A stretch of 64,000 bases of DNA from positions 11,804 through 75,803 of the forward strand of contig DASVQC010000003.1 of the NCBI GenBank assembly GCA_036389335.1, in the 5' to 3' direction. Source of the stretch: JAIVGV01 sp036389335 (lineage in GTDB: Bacteria; Acidobacteriota; Blastocatellia; Pyrinomonadales; Pyrinomonadaceae). The notes below the pieces were generated by a model, which saw nothing but the letters and a program-made list of their open reading frames with translations, had not been told where the DNA came from and did not search any database. Position numbers and translations under genes: made by a program. Within the stretch, counting starts at the first letter, position 1. The number at the start of each line of letters is the position of its first letter. Of this stretch, positions 17,543 to 26,702 are shown piece after piece.

Positions 17543-18304
17543 CTACTTCTTCGCCGTGCCGATGACGACGTAGCGCCAACGCTCCGGGACGACGTGATTG
17601 AAGAGCGCGTGGTCGAGCGCGCCGAGCAGTTTTCGCGGCACACCGCCGCGACCGAACACGCCGAGGAAGCCCGTGGTGCGGCACGCGTGCCGACCGAAGG
17701 GCGAGAGCAATTCTTTCATCTCGTCGAGAGAGACGTAGCGCCACAGCGAGCCGCGCCTGATGAACCGGCGCGCGAGGCGGTGGAGCGCGGAGCCCGTCAG
17801 GTTCTCCGCGAACCAGAGTTCGCCGCCCGGCCTGAGCGACTTGTAAATCTCGCCGACCGCGCGTGCTTGCAGCTCGCGCCGCCCGCCCCGCCCGACGTCG
17901 CCGAGCACCGACTTGAAGAGGACGAGGTCGAAATGGCCCGCGTAAGGGATGCTCGTCGCGTCGACCGCCCGGTAGGTGATGAGGTGCTGCACGTTGTACT
18001 TGCGGTGTAGAGCGCGCGCCTCGTCGGTCGCGCCCTTCAAGTCCGAGCAGACCACGCGCGCGCCCCTGAGCGCGAGCCAGAGCGAGAGGCCGCCGAGCCC
18101 CGCGCCGAGTTCGAGCGCGACGCTCCCGGAGAGATCGAGCGACGTTGACTGCAACCAGAAATCGAGCGCGGGCGACCAGTTCGACAAGTCCCACTCGACG
18201 AAGTCGGCGAGATTAGCGTCGGCGACGTCAGCCGCGCTCCCCAAGCCGAGGGCCACCAGCACGACGGCGAGCGCGGTCAGGGCGAAGAAGATCACTCTAC
18301 CCAT
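17543..18304 (-). CDS. Class I SAM-dependent methyltransferase, membrane-anchored
   Basis: 253 aa from the ATG at 18304, which overlaps the upstream TAG by 8 bases. A hydrophobic N-terminal helix (VIFFALTALAVVLVALGLG) precedes the Rossmann methyltransferase core, with motif I VALELGAGLGGLSLWLAL and a following acidic strand CSDLKGA. FDLVLFKSVLGDVG matches the post-II region. It probably O-methylates a sugar or lipid-linked intermediate. The N-terminal anchor is unusual for this family and suggests action at the inner membrane. Confidence 0.85.
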   Translation of the reverse strand: MGRVIFFALTALAVVLVALGLGSAADVADANLADFVEWDLSNWSPALDFWLQSTSLDLSGSVALELGAGLGGLSLWLALRGARVVCSDLKGATDEARALHRKYNVQHLITYRAVDATSIPYAGHFDLVLFKSVLGDVGRGGRRELQARAVGEIYKSLRPGGELWFAENLTGSALHRLARRFIRRGSLWRYVSLDEMKELLSPFGRHACRTTGFLGVFGRGGVPRKLLGALDHALFNHVVPERWRYVVIGTAKK

Positions 18305-19805
18305 TGTTCGACGACCTCCCGAAAAAACTCCGCACGTTCGCGCCGCGCCCCGCCGCCGCCGCAGCCGCGCGCGCCGCGCCGTCCGGGGCGGAATCAATCG
18401 TCGCGTAGGTCCACAGCCCGCGGCGGCGATCCGGCGCGCCGAGGGCGTCGCCGTCCGTCAGGAGCCGCGCGAAGGTGAGCCCGACGAGGAGCGACGGCGC
18501 GACCGTCCGCATCGCCACGTTCATCATGAAGAGGAAGCTCCAGGCGACGAGCGACGCCGCCAGCGCCTTGCCCGTCGCGCCCCCCGCGCGGCTGACGTTC
18601 CTGAACGCCATCGCGACGAGCAGGAGGATCGAGACGAGGCCGAGCGCGCCGTGCTCGGCGACGAGGCGCGAGAACTCCGTGTGCGAGGCGGAGTCGCGGA
18701 AGAGGGCGAGGTGCATGAGCGCGGAGCGACCGGGCCCGACGCCCCACACCGGGTTCTCCAACCAGATCCCCAGGTCGGCCCGGATGAGCACGTCGCGCCC
18801 AGTCAGGGACGTGTCCTGAAAACGCTCGAAGAGCGCGCCGCCCGTGACGGCGTCGAGGCGCGGGAGGAGGACGAAGTAAGTCGCCACCGAGAGCAGCGCG
18901 ACGAAGACGACGAGCGTCGCGCGCGCGCGCGCGTTCCGCAGCAGGAACAGCGCGGCGATGACGATCGCGCCGGCGGCGTTGTAGAGCCCGCCGCGCGAGA
19001 AGGTGAGCGCGCTCTGGACGACCAGAAAGATCAGCGCGGCGAAGGCGGCCCCGCGCGCGCGCCAGTCGGCCCGCGCGTCCATCACGAACCAGAAGGCGAC
19101 GAGCGCGCCCAGGCCGAGCGACGCCGAGACTTGGTTCGGGCCGAAGCCGCCGCTCGCCGCCGAGTTGGCCTCCCCGCCGAAGCTCAGGTTCGCCGCGGAC
19201 AGGACGCCGAACAGTGTCACGCACGCGATGCCGACGACGGGCGCGAGCAGCATCAGGAAGGTCTTGGAGAGCTGTTCGCGCGAGAGCTTGGCGTGCGCGA
19301 AGAAGACGGCTGACGCGGCGAGCGCGAGCGGCCCCGAAAGGTTGAAGCTGATCTGCTGGCGCGCCTCTTCCGGCGACAGGTAGGAGAGCGTCAGCAGCGT
19401 CGCGGGCAGGAGCAGCGCGAAGTAGACGACGGGCAGCGCCGGCACGCGCAGCCGCGGCAGGCGCATCAGCGCGGCGGCGAAGATCACGACGGTCGCGTAC
19501 TTGCCGAACTCCCACGGCACCTGCGCGTCGCTCATGCGCCAGAGCACCTCCGCGCCCGCGATGTAGGCCGCGACGTAGCCGACCTGCATCGGCCTGCGCC
19601 CGAACACGGCGACGCCGAGGCCCGCGGCGAGGACGGCGAGCGCGTGCAGCGTGGCGAGCTGATAGACCTGACGCATGGCGAGCGCGAGCGCGGCGTGCGC
19701 CGCGACGAAGAGCAGGGCGGCGAAGAGCCCGGCGCGGCGCGCGCGGGCGCGCGGCGGGTGCTTGACGCCGATGGTCTGCGCGGCCTGCGCGCCCTCAAGG
19801 TACAC
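18297..19805 (-). CDS. O-antigen ligase/polymerase family membrane protein (Wzy/WaaL-like)
   Basis: 502 aa from a GTG at 19805, preceded by an AGGGGA ribosome-binding site and 2 bases after the upstream stop. About 11-12 hydrophobic segments cover residues 20-450. The large periplasmic loop has the Wzy_C pattern: TGRDVLIRADLGIWLENPVW, then GVGPGRSALMH and SHTEFSRLVAEHGALGL. Such proteins join undecaprenyl-linked polysaccharide units to a growing chain or to an acceptor in the periplasm. Co-occurrence with an ABC exporter, which usually exports finished chains, makes a ligase or non-canonical polymerase role equally possible. Confidence 0.9.
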   Translation of the reverse strand: MYLEGAQAAQTIGVKHPPRARARRAGLFAALLFVAAHAALALAMRQVYQLATLHALAVLAAGLGVAVFGRRPMQVGYVAAYIAGAEVLWRMSDAQVPWEFGKYATVVIFAAALMRLPRLRVPALPVVYFALLLPATLLTLSYLSPEEARQQISFNLSGPLALAASAVFFAHAKLSREQLSKTFLMLLAPVVGIACVTLFGVLSAANLSFGGEANSAASGGFGPNQVSASLGLGALVAFWFVMDARADWRARGAAFAALIFLVVQSALTFSRGGLYNAAGAIVIAALFLLRNARARATLVVFVALLSVATYFVLLPRLDAVTGGALFERFQDTSLTGRDVLIRADLGIWLENPVWGVGPGRSALMHLALFRDSASHTEFSRLVAEHGALGLVSILLLVAMAFRNVSRAGGATGKALAASLVAWSFLFMMNVAMRTVAPSLLVGLTFARLLTDGDALGAPDRRRGLWTYATIDSAPDGAARAAAAAAGRGANVRSFFGRSSNNG

Positions 19806-19807
19806 GG

Positions 19808-20917
19808 TCAGTCCCCTCGCCCGCCCTTCGCGGTCAAGACCCGCTCGTAGAATTCGCAGACCTGCCAGACGACCGAGTCCGCGCTGTAGAGGCCGCGCGC
19901 GCGCCGCCGGAACATCCCGCCCAGAGCCACGCGCTGCACGGGCGAGCCGAGCAGCCCGAGGATCGCCTCCGCCAGCCGCCCCGGCTCGCGCGCGGGCACG
20001 AGCACCCCGGCGCGCCCCTCGTCCAACACCTCGGCGCACTGGCCGACGCGCGTCGCCACGGTCGCCAGTCCGGCCATCGCGTACTCGACGAGCGCGAGCG
20101 GCAGCCCTTCGGCGATTGAGCTGAGCACGCCGATGTCGCACTCGCGCAGGATCGCGCTCACGTCGCGCCGCTCGCCGAGCAGCGTGACGCGCCGGGCGAG
20201 GTCGAGCCGCGCGATCTCTTCTTCGATCCGCGCCCGGTAGTCGGCGTCGGGCGACGCGCCGACGAGCAGCAGGTGCGCCCCCGGCTCGCGCCGCGCCACG
20301 CGCGCCATCGCCTTGACGAGCGTCAGGTGATCCTTCTGCGGTCGCAGGTTCGCGACGCAGACGATCCGCTTGCCCGGCTCGCCGGGGAGTTCGGGCGGGA
20401 AGTAGTCGTCCCGCGGCTCGCACACGAAGTTCGGGATGTAGCGCACGCGCCCCTCCGGTATTTTTAGTTTTCGCCGGGACCAGTCGGCCAGCGGTTCGCT
20501 GACCGCGATCACGCCGCGCGCGCGCCGCGCCAGCGGGCGGTCGAGCAGGGCCGAGCGCGTTTCGAGCGGGAGCCCGAAGTGATCGTGCCAGACGAGCAGC
20601 GGGCGCGGCGGCAGCATCGCGGCCAAGCCGGAGACGAAGAGCGCCGAGCCGTGCGCGTGCAGAATCCGTATGTCGTGCTCCCTGACGAACGACGCGAGCC
20701 GCCCGAGCGCCGCCGCGTCGAAGCGCCACCTGCGCCCGAGCCTGAGCCGCCCCACGTCGGCGGCCACGCTCTCGGCGAGCGAGCCGTCCCTGCGCGTCGT
20801 GCAGAGGTAGGCGCGGAAGCGTTCGCGCGGCAGCAGGTTGCAGAGGTTCACCGCCACGCGCTCCGTGCCACCGGCGTCCAGTGTGTCCGTGACGTGCATC
20901 ACGCCGACGCGGTTCAT
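19808..20917 (-). CDS. Glycosyltransferase family 4
   Basis: 369 aa from the ATG at 20917, overlapping the upstream stop as ATGA. The start MNRVGVMHVTDTLDAGGTER is typical of GT4 enzymes with a Gly-Gly-rich N-terminal loop. LRPQKDHLTLVKAMARVA and GVLSSIAEGLPLALVEYAMA mark the C-terminal donor-binding domain. It adds one sugar of the repeat or adaptor. It is tightly coupled with the next GT4 gene, suggesting sequential reactions. Confidence 0.93.
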   Translation of the reverse strand: MNRVGVMHVTDTLDAGGTERVAVNLCNLLPRERFRAYLCTTRRDGSLAESVAADVGRLRLGRRWRFDAAALGRLASFVREHDIRILHAHGSALFVSGLAAMLPPRPLLVWHDHFGLPLETRSALLDRPLARRARGVIAVSEPLADWSRRKLKIPEGRVRYIPNFVCEPRDDYFPPELPGEPGKRIVCVANLRPQKDHLTLVKAMARVARREPGAHLLLVGASPDADYRARIEEEIARLDLARRVTLLGERRDVSAILRECDIGVLSSIAEGLPLALVEYAMAGLATVATRVGQCAEVLDEGRAGVLVPAREPGRLAEAILGLLGSPVQRVALGGMFRRRARGLYSADSVVWQVCEFYERVLTAKGGRGD

Positions 20918-22167
20918 AAAGGTTGCGTCCCCCGCCGCGCCGTCATCGGCTGAACTTGCGGCGCGCCCGCCGTCTCCCCGGCCCGAAGCGGCACGTCGGA
21001 GACTTTCAAACGGGGCGTCGCGTCGAGCGACACTCCCCAGTGCGCCGCGAACAGCTCGCGCAGGGCCTCGCGCAGACCTTCGAGCGAATACTTGCGCGCC
21101 CACGCCGACGCGCGCGCGCTCATCCGCGCGCACTCTTCGGGCGACTCGACGATGCGCCGCAGCGCGTCCGCCAGCGCGCGCGCGTCGCCCGGCGGGACGA
21201 CGACGCCGCGCCCGCCGCCGAGCATCTCCGGCACGAAGCCCGTGTCCGCGCCGACGCAGACCAGGCCGAACGCCATGCCCTCGGCGATGGCTTTGGGCCA
21301 CCCTTCGTTCTCCGAGGCGAGCACGAGCACGTCCGCGCCCTCGTAGAACGAGAGCACGCGCTCGAAGTCCACGCCGCCCGCGAACCCGACCCGATCGCGC
21401 AGGCCGAGCGACGCGGCCCGCGCTTCGAGCGACGCGCGCAGGTGCCCCTCGCCGACGATGTCGCAACTCGGCTCGACGCCCTGCCGCTTCAACTCTCCGA
21501 GCGCGTCGAGCAGCACGTCGACGTTCTTCCCTTCGTAGAGGCGACCGACGTAGAGGACGCGCGGCGGCGCGTGGCCGAAACTCTTTCGCCCCGCCGACTC
21601 GCGCGCGCGCCCCACCTGCTCGTCCGTCAGGATCGAGGTGAAGAACGGGACGACGTGCGGCGGCTGGTTCGGCCAGCGACCGTAAACCGTGACGGGCGCG
21701 CCCCACCACGCCGAGCGCAAAAGTCTGCGCTGCAAGCCCCCCGTCCACGGCTCGCCCGCGTAGCCGCTCCACTGCCCCGCGTACTTGGCGACGCGTCGGC
21801 GCGAGAAGAGCGGCGCGAGGAGGACGGCGAGCAGGCCGAGGTTGCCGGGGCAGCGGACGTGGATCGCGTCGGCCCTTCGCATCGCGCGGCACAGGCCGAA
21901 GACGAGCAGTGGCAGCAGCAGAACCTGCGCCGCCTTCGCGCCGAGGTCGTCGCCGCCCGTCTCCAACTGCGCGACGACCTCTATGTTCGCGCGCGTGAAG
22001 GGCAGGCAGTCGCCCGGCGGCGCTTCGTCGCGGCAGGGCGCGGCGACGCGGACGCGCGGGAAGAGGTCTGCCCAGACGTCTATCTCGCGCGCGTAAGGGC
22101 CGTAGGCGAACAGACGCCCGCCGTGGCGGTAATGGAGCGCGCTCGAAACGATGAGCAGATTTTTCAC
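20914..22167 (-). CDS. Glycosyltransferase family 4
   Basis: 417 aa from a GTG at 22167, placed immediately after the upstream TGA; the upstream in-frame ATG at 22254 would overlap that gene by 86 bases. The C-terminal GT-B half contains VLYVGRLYEGKNVDVLLDAL, CDIVGEGHLRASLEA and ASENEGWPKAIAEGMAFGLV, a clear GT4 donor site. The hydrophobic stretch AAQVLLLPLLVFGLCRAM may be membrane-associated. The C-terminal 40 residues are variable. Specificity is not evident. Confidence 0.92.
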   Translation of the reverse strand: MKNLLIVSSALHYRHGGRLFAYGPYAREIDVWADLFPRVRVAAPCRDEAPPGDCLPFTRANIEVVAQLETGGDDLGAKAAQVLLLPLLVFGLCRAMRRADAIHVRCPGNLGLLAVLLAPLFSRRRVAKYAGQWSGYAGEPWTGGLQRRLLRSAWWGAPVTVYGRWPNQPPHVVPFFTSILTDEQVGRARESAGRKSFGHAPPRVLYVGRLYEGKNVDVLLDALGELKRQGVEPSCDIVGEGHLRASLEARAASLGLRDRVGFAGGVDFERVLSFYEGADVLVLASENEGWPKAIAEGMAFGLVCVGADTGFVPEMLGGGRGVVVPPGDARALADALRRIVESPEECARMSARASAWARKYSLEGLREALRELFAAHWGVSLDATPRLKVSDVPLRAGETAGAPQVQPMTARRGTQPL

Positions 22168-22168
22168 G

Positions 22169-23308
22169 TCAGGCGTTGCTCGCACGGGTGACCACCCCCT
22201 CGCTCGTTTTCGCGCCGGTCGAGACTCCCGGCCCGCCCGGCTCTTTCGGCTCACTCAGGAGCAGCGTCGCCATGCCGCCGAGGCGTCCGAGCGTTTCGGA
22301 CAACTGCTGCCGGCGTTCGGGCCCGCGCACGACGTCGCCCATCTGGCACGCGGCGAGCAGCGCGGTCGTCGCCCACCAGCGCGCGCGACTCGCGGGCGAA
22401 GGGCGCGGGTGCCGCCTGCGCCAGACGAACCAGCCGTTCAGCACGACCATGCGACCGTAGCGGAACTGGCTCGGTCGCCCGGCGGGCGCGTGGTAGTGCG
22501 CGAGGCGCGCGCGCGTCGAGAGGTAGAGCGGGGCGTGCTGCGCCGCGCGCACGCAGAAGTCCATGTCTTCGTAGAGGCCGTAGCCCTCGAAGTAGCGCGA
22601 GAACTTGTGGCGCGCGAAGACCTCCCGGCGGAAGGTGAAGGCGCAGCCCATCAGGAACTCGACGGGGTAATCCGCGCCGTCGGGCGGCAGATAGCCGACG
22701 GGGCGACCGTGGCCCGCCTCCGGCATCCAGCCCGGCGGCAGCGCGCTCGCCAGCCCCAAACTTTTTCGCAGACGCCAGCGGTAAGCCTCGCGCCGCTCCC
22801 ACGCGCCCAGACGGAAGACGGATTTTTCGTTACCGCTCCTGTTCCCGCCTCCGCCGCCGCGCCCGTTCCGACCCCCGCCCGCGTTCGTCCGCCGCCATTC
22901 GACCTCGTTGGTGATGAAGCCGCCGACGCCGCAGGCCCGCGGGCGGCGCGCGAAGCAGGCGAGCGTCTCGGCGAAGTAGTCGGGCTCGGGCACGGTGTCG
23001 TCGTCGAGGAAAGAGACGAGCGAGCAGCGGGCGCGCGCGACGCCGTAGTTGCGCTGCCGCGTCAGCCCGCGCTCGGCGGGCGGCACGCGGAAGTATTTCA
23101 GATCGCCTTCGACGCCCCCGCGCCCCGCCTCGTTTTCGTCGATGGCGGCGCGCACGACGCGCTCGGTCTCGTCGTCGGGCGAGCCGTCGACGATCAGGGT
23201 CTCGTCGGGCACGCGGCTCTGCGCGGCGACGGAGCGCAGCAGCCGCTCGACCTCGCGCGGTCGGCGGTAGGTGCAGACGATGAGTGTGAGTGTGTCGCCG
23301 TCGCTCAT
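22169..23308 (-). CDS. Glycosyltransferase family 2
   Basis: 379 aa from the ATG at 23308. The GT-A fold is clear: LTLIVCTYRRPREVERLL at the N-terminus, SFLDDDTVPEPDYFAE containing the metal-binding Asp triad, and YGLYEDMDFCVRAAQ with the acidic ED pair in place of the usual catalytic motif. A Gly/Asn/Arg low-complexity insert (about residues 152-168) interrupts the domain. It probably adds one sugar to the lipid-linked chain. The gene precedes and nearly abuts the GT4 gene at 22167. Confidence 0.92.
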   Translation of the reverse strand: MSDGDTLTLIVCTYRRPREVERLLRSVAAQSRVPDETLIVDGSPDDETERVVRAAIDENEAGRGGVEGDLKYFRVPPAERGLTRQRNYGVARARCSLVSFLDDDTVPEPDYFAETLACFARRPRACGVGGFITNEVEWRRTNAGGGRNGRGGGGGNRSGNEKSVFRLGAWERREAYRWRLRKSLGLASALPPGWMPEAGHGRPVGYLPPDGADYPVEFLMGCAFTFRREVFARHKFSRYFEGYGLYEDMDFCVRAAQHAPLYLSTRARLAHYHAPAGRPSQFRYGRMVVLNGWFVWRRRHPRPSPASRARWWATTALLAACQMGDVVRGPERRQQLSETLGRLGGMATLLLSEPKEPGGPGVSTGAKTSEGVVTRASNA

Positions 23309-23333
23309 GGCTCTTCGGTGTCTTACGGCGGCT

Positions 23334-24464
23334 TCAGGCCCGCAGGAGTTGTTCGTACCTTTCGACCGATTGGCGCGCGACCGTCTCGGAGGTGAAGCGC
23401 GCCAAGACGCGCGCGCGCGCCGCGCGGCCCAGACGCAGGCGCGCGTCTTCGTCCGACAGGAGTTCTTCGACCGTGCGCGCGAACTCTTCCGCGTCGCCCG
23501 CGGGGACGAGCACGCCGCTCTCCCCGTCCACGAAGACCTCGCGCGCCCAGCCCGTGTCGTAGGCGACGACCGCTTTCGCGCACGCCATCGCTTCGAGCCA
23601 CGCGAGCGGGAACGCCTCGGCGTAGGACGGGAAGACGCAGAGGGCGGCGCGGCGCACGTGCTCCTGAACCCGGTCGTGGGGCTGCGCGCCGAGGAACTCG
23701 ACCCGCTCGCGCGCTGTCGTGGAGAGCGACGCCCGGCACAGGGCCTCTGTGGAGCGCGCGCCGGTGCGCTCGTCGGGCGCGTCGCGCCCGACGAAGAGCA
23801 GGCGCGCGCGCGGCCTGCGCTCGGCGACGCGCGAGAAGATGCGGCAGAGATCGAGCACGCCCTTCTTGCGCGCGAGCGTGCCGAAGTGGAGGATCGTCTC
23901 CGGCCCCACCTCTTCCCTCTCGGCGGGCGCGAACTGCGCGGCGTCGATGCCGTTCGGGATCACGCCGACCTCCGGGCGCAGGCGGAAGAGTCGGCGCGTG
24001 ACTTCAGCCGTGAACCGGCTGACGGCGACCACGTCGTCCGCCTGCCGCAGCGCCAGCGTCTCCGTCCAGCGCACCGAGGGGCGGACGCGCTCGTCGAGCA
24101 GGTGCGCGAAGTAGGTGGCCGCGCCGTGGCAGCGCACGCTCAAGGGCCTGTCGAGCCGCAGGCCCGCCGAGGGGCCGCACCAGTCGTGCGCCTCGACCAC
24201 GTCCACGCCGTCGCGCCGGATCATGCGGTTCAGCTCGCGCTGCGCGCGCCGCGCGTCCCACACCCAGCCGACCTTCGGCACGTTCGTCTCGCCGTTGAAG
24301 CGCACGCGGACGCCGCCGTCGTCGAACGCCTCGCCCGCGCCCGCGACGAGGACGGTCGCGCGGTCGCCGCGCGCGGCCAGAGCGCGCGCGAGGTTGCGTG
24401 TGCTGGTGCCGATGCCGCCGGAGGGGAGAGGCGGGTACTCGGTGGTAAGAAATGCGACGTGCAT
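23334..24464 (-). CDS. Glycosyltransferase family 4
   Basis: 376 aa from the ATG at 24464. MHVAFLTTEYPPLPSGGIGT is the classical GT4 N-terminus. The donor-binding half has ILHFGTLARKKGVLDLC, CVFPSYAEAFPLAWLEAMAC and VVAYDTGWAREVF. It is separated from the upstream kinase-like/methyltransferase gene by 71 bases, one of the larger gaps in the operon. Confidence 0.93.
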   Translation of the reverse strand: MHVAFLTTEYPPLPSGGIGTSTRNLARALAARGDRATVLVAGAGEAFDDGGVRVRFNGETNVPKVGWVWDARRAQRELNRMIRRDGVDVVEAHDWCGPSAGLRLDRPLSVRCHGAATYFAHLLDERVRPSVRWTETLALRQADDVVAVSRFTAEVTRRLFRLRPEVGVIPNGIDAAQFAPAEREEVGPETILHFGTLARKKGVLDLCRIFSRVAERRPRARLLFVGRDAPDERTGARSTEALCRASLSTTARERVEFLGAQPHDRVQEHVRRAALCVFPSYAEAFPLAWLEAMACAKAVVAYDTGWAREVFVDGESGVLVPAGDAEEFARTVEELLSDEDARLRLGRAARARVLARFTSETVARQSVERYEQLLRA

Positions 24465-24535
24465 TGACCCCTTGTTCGTCAGTGATCGGTCGTGACGAAA
24501 GGACGACGATCCGGCCCGGCGTTTCTCCAACAACC

Positions 24536-25807
24536 CTAGCGTTTCTCGAACAGCAGAATCTTGCGCGGCGGGTCGGAGTCGAAGACGCCTTCGAGCCGGA
24601 AATATTTTCCCATCGCCGCGACGAAGTTGTCCGCGTCGTACCAGTCGCGCCCGTGCGCGCCGCCGTCCTCGCGCGGCGCGAACTCGACGACGGCGTGCCG
24701 GCCCGTGTAAGCCGCGAGCAGTTGCGCGACGCGCGGGAAGCTCAGGTCGAGGTGGAAGACCAGCCGGTCGAGCACGCCGACGAGCAGCGAGACGTCGCAG
24801 CGCAGCCGCTCGGTCGACGACGGGAACTCGCACTTGCGCCCGTGCGCGGGCGTCGGCACCGTGAAGTCCAGAAAGAGCGGGAGGATTTTGCGGCCCTCGG
24901 ACTTGGCCCTCAGGTAGAGCGCGTTGACGTGCTCCTCGTCGTCGTCGAAGGCGACGACCTTCGCGCCCGCGCTCTCGGCGAGCAGGGCGCGCCGCCCCGC
25001 GTGGCAACAGATGTCGAGCACGGTCCGCGGCCTGAGTCGTTCGAGCAGCGACCGCAAAACTCTCTCCTCCGCTTCGCGCGGGGCCGAATCGTCGCGCCCG
25101 TCGCAGACCGTGTCGCCGTCGGCGCGAGGCCCGCGCGGCAGCGACAAGTCTTCGAGCGAGGCGCGCAGCCGCTCGAAGAAGCGCGAGGGGTGGGCGCGCG
25201 CCGTGCGGCGCAGGCGCGCGTACCAGAGCGGGAACCACGCGAGCGCGCGCCGCTTGAAGAGATCGTCCAAGGGCTCGCCCACGTCGGGCGTGCGGCGGAA
25301 GCTGCGCGCGAACCACGGGTGGCCCCGCGAGATGAGCGAGAGCGGCACCACCCAGTAGTTGCGCAGCCGCCCCGCCATCTCGTCGAGCCAAGCCTCTTCG
25401 AGCGGGATGACCGCCGAGAAGTCCACGAAGACCGGGCGCGTGAAGTCGTAGAGGACGTTCCACGGGTGGCAGTCGAGGATGCCGCAGCCGTGGCGCATGA
25501 GTTCGAGGTTGAGGTCGCAGAGCATCACGGCGGCGTCGCGCAGCATGAGCGACGGCCACTCGGGCCAGTAGGCGACGAAGTCGATGCGCTCGTGACTGAG
25601 GACGAGCGGGTAGTCGTCCGACTCGATCTCGGCGCGCCGCGTGCCGACGAGGCCGAGCGCGAAGAGGCTTTCGAGCGCGGGCGAGGCGAGCACGCCCTCG
25701 TAGAAGGGGGCGTGCGCGCGCTCGATGCCGCGGAAGAGCTGGCCGCCGCGCTCGAGCAGCCTGCCTTTGCGGTCGCTCAAAGACTGTGGGTGAGCGGAGA
25801 ATGTCAT
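24536..25807 (-). CDS. Kinase-like domain fused to SAM methyltransferase
   Basis: 423 aa. The N-terminal half (about residues 40-140) contains DCHPWNVLYD (112-121) followed by VFVDFSAV (127-134), which resembles the catalytic loop (D-x4-N) and metal-binding DF motif of APH/RIO-type kinases; no clear nucleotide-binding Lys was found. The C-terminal half is a class I methyltransferase: VLDICCHAGRRALLA (263-277, motif I), acidic VAFDDDEEHV (285-294), DVSLLVGVLDRLV (338-350). Similar kinase-like plus methyltransferase proteins exist, such as NoeA-like ones. Lying three genes upstream of the sugar assembly genes and one gene from Wzt, it may add a terminal phosphate/methyl cap. That function is inference. 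Confidence 0.75.
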   Translation of the reverse strand: MTFSAHPQSLSDRKGRLLERGGQLFRGIERAHAPFYEGVLASPALESLFALGLVGTRRAEIESDDYPLVLSHERIDFVAYWPEWPSLMLRDAAVMLCDLNLELMRHGCGILDCHPWNVLYDFTRPVFVDFSAVIPLEEAWLDEMAGRLRNYWVVPLSLISRGHPWFARSFRRTPDVGEPLDDLFKRRALAWFPLWYARLRRTARAHPSRFFERLRASLEDLSLPRGPRADGDTVCDGRDDSAPREAEERVLRSLLERLRPRTVLDICCHAGRRALLAESAGAKVVAFDDDEEHVNALYLRAKSEGRKILPLFLDFTVPTPAHGRKCEFPSSTERLRCDVSLLVGVLDRLVFHLDLSFPRVAQLLAAYTGRHAVVEFAPREDGGAHGRDWYDADNFVAAMGKYFRLEGVFDSDPPRKILLFEKR

Positions 25808-25837
25808 TCGTGTGCCGTGTGCCTCGCCCGCGCGCCT

Positions 25838-26680
25838 TCAGCCGCGCACGTCGGCGCGCCAGAGCTGCTCCAACTTGCCGCGGTTGATCTCCCGGCGCAT
25901 GAAGCGGAAGAACTCGACGAGCGGCTCGTGCGCGTCGCCGCTCGCCTGCTTGGCGCGCGCGAACCGCTCCCTCCTGTCCAGCGCCTTCGGGGCGAGCGAG
26001 CGCGCCACCTTCCGCGGATCGCTCGTCAGCGAGCTGGTGTCGAAGAGGCGCAGGCCGCCCTCGAAGAGCGCCCAGTTCTTCAGGCCGAGCAGGGCGGTCG
26101 AGGTCTCGAACGTGACGCCGTGCCGCCAGAGCCGGTGGTGCGCCTCGACGATCTCGCCCCAGTCGAGCGAGCGCAGACGCTCGCTGCGCTCGAACAGGTA
26201 ATCGGCGCGCCGCTGCTTCAGGACGTGGCCGCGGTAGGCGAACGCCGCGCCGTCGACGCGCAACTCGGCTTCGCAGTCGCGCATGATCTCGCACGGGAGC
26301 ATGACGTCCGAGAGGCCGCTCTCGCACATGGACTCGACGAGCGCGAGCATGGCGTCGAACTTCTCCGCGCTCCTGCGCCTGAGCCGCGCGGCGAGCAGTC
26401 GCCGCCCGCGCGGGAGGCGCGCGGCGAGCGCGTACGAAGTCCTCGTTAGGAGCTTCCCAGACCGGAACCGCTGCGGGTGATCGAAGGGCAGGACGTAGCC
26501 GAAGGCGGCGGGGATTTTATAGACCCACGCGCGCGGCCCGTCGCCCGCCCGGCGCGCCTCACCGCCCGCCGCGACCGCCCGGTCGCCCTCCCCGCGCGGC
26601 GCGCCGTCGGCGCTGACGAAGACGTGCTGCCACGTGCCCGTCGCCAGAAAGTCGAGTCGCATTCTCCCCCCGTCGCTCAT
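25838..26680 (-). CDS. Atypical kinase-like protein of the polysaccharide locus
   Basis: 280 aa from the ATG at 26680 with a GGGGGGGAG ribosome-binding site 8 bases upstream. No named family was recognised. WVYKIPAAFGYVLP (52-65) resembles a kinase VAIK strand with Lys55. HRLWRHGVTFETS followed by GLKNWALF (199-206) and LRLFDTSSL (210-218) resembles a catalytic loop Asn and a DFG-position Asp214, but the usual catalytic Asp five residues before the Asn is not evident. It is either a divergent kinase or a pseudokinase. It lies between Wzt and the kinase-like/methyltransferase gene, so the two probably act together. Confidence 0.6.
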   Translation of the reverse strand: MSDGGRMRLDFLATGTWQHVFVSADGAPRGEGDRAVAAGGEARRAGDGPRAWVYKIPAAFGYVLPFDHPQRFRSGKLLTRTSYALAARLPRGRRLLAARLRRRSAEKFDAMLALVESMCESGLSDVMLPCEIMRDCEAELRVDGAAFAYRGHVLKQRRADYLFERSERLRSLDWGEIVEAHHRLWRHGVTFETSTALLGLKNWALFEGGLRLFDTSSLTSDPRKVARSLAPKALDRRERFARAKQASGDAHEPLVEFFRFMRREINRGKLEQLWRADVRG

Positions 26681-26702
26681 GAATAAAACTCCCCCCCGTC
26701 GA

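Noticed and set aside
18297..19805. Exosortase
   Set aside because: The Wzy_C-type loop (TGRDVLIRADLGIW, GVGPG, EHGALGL) fits O-antigen ligase; the exosortase Cys/Arg/His motifs are absent.
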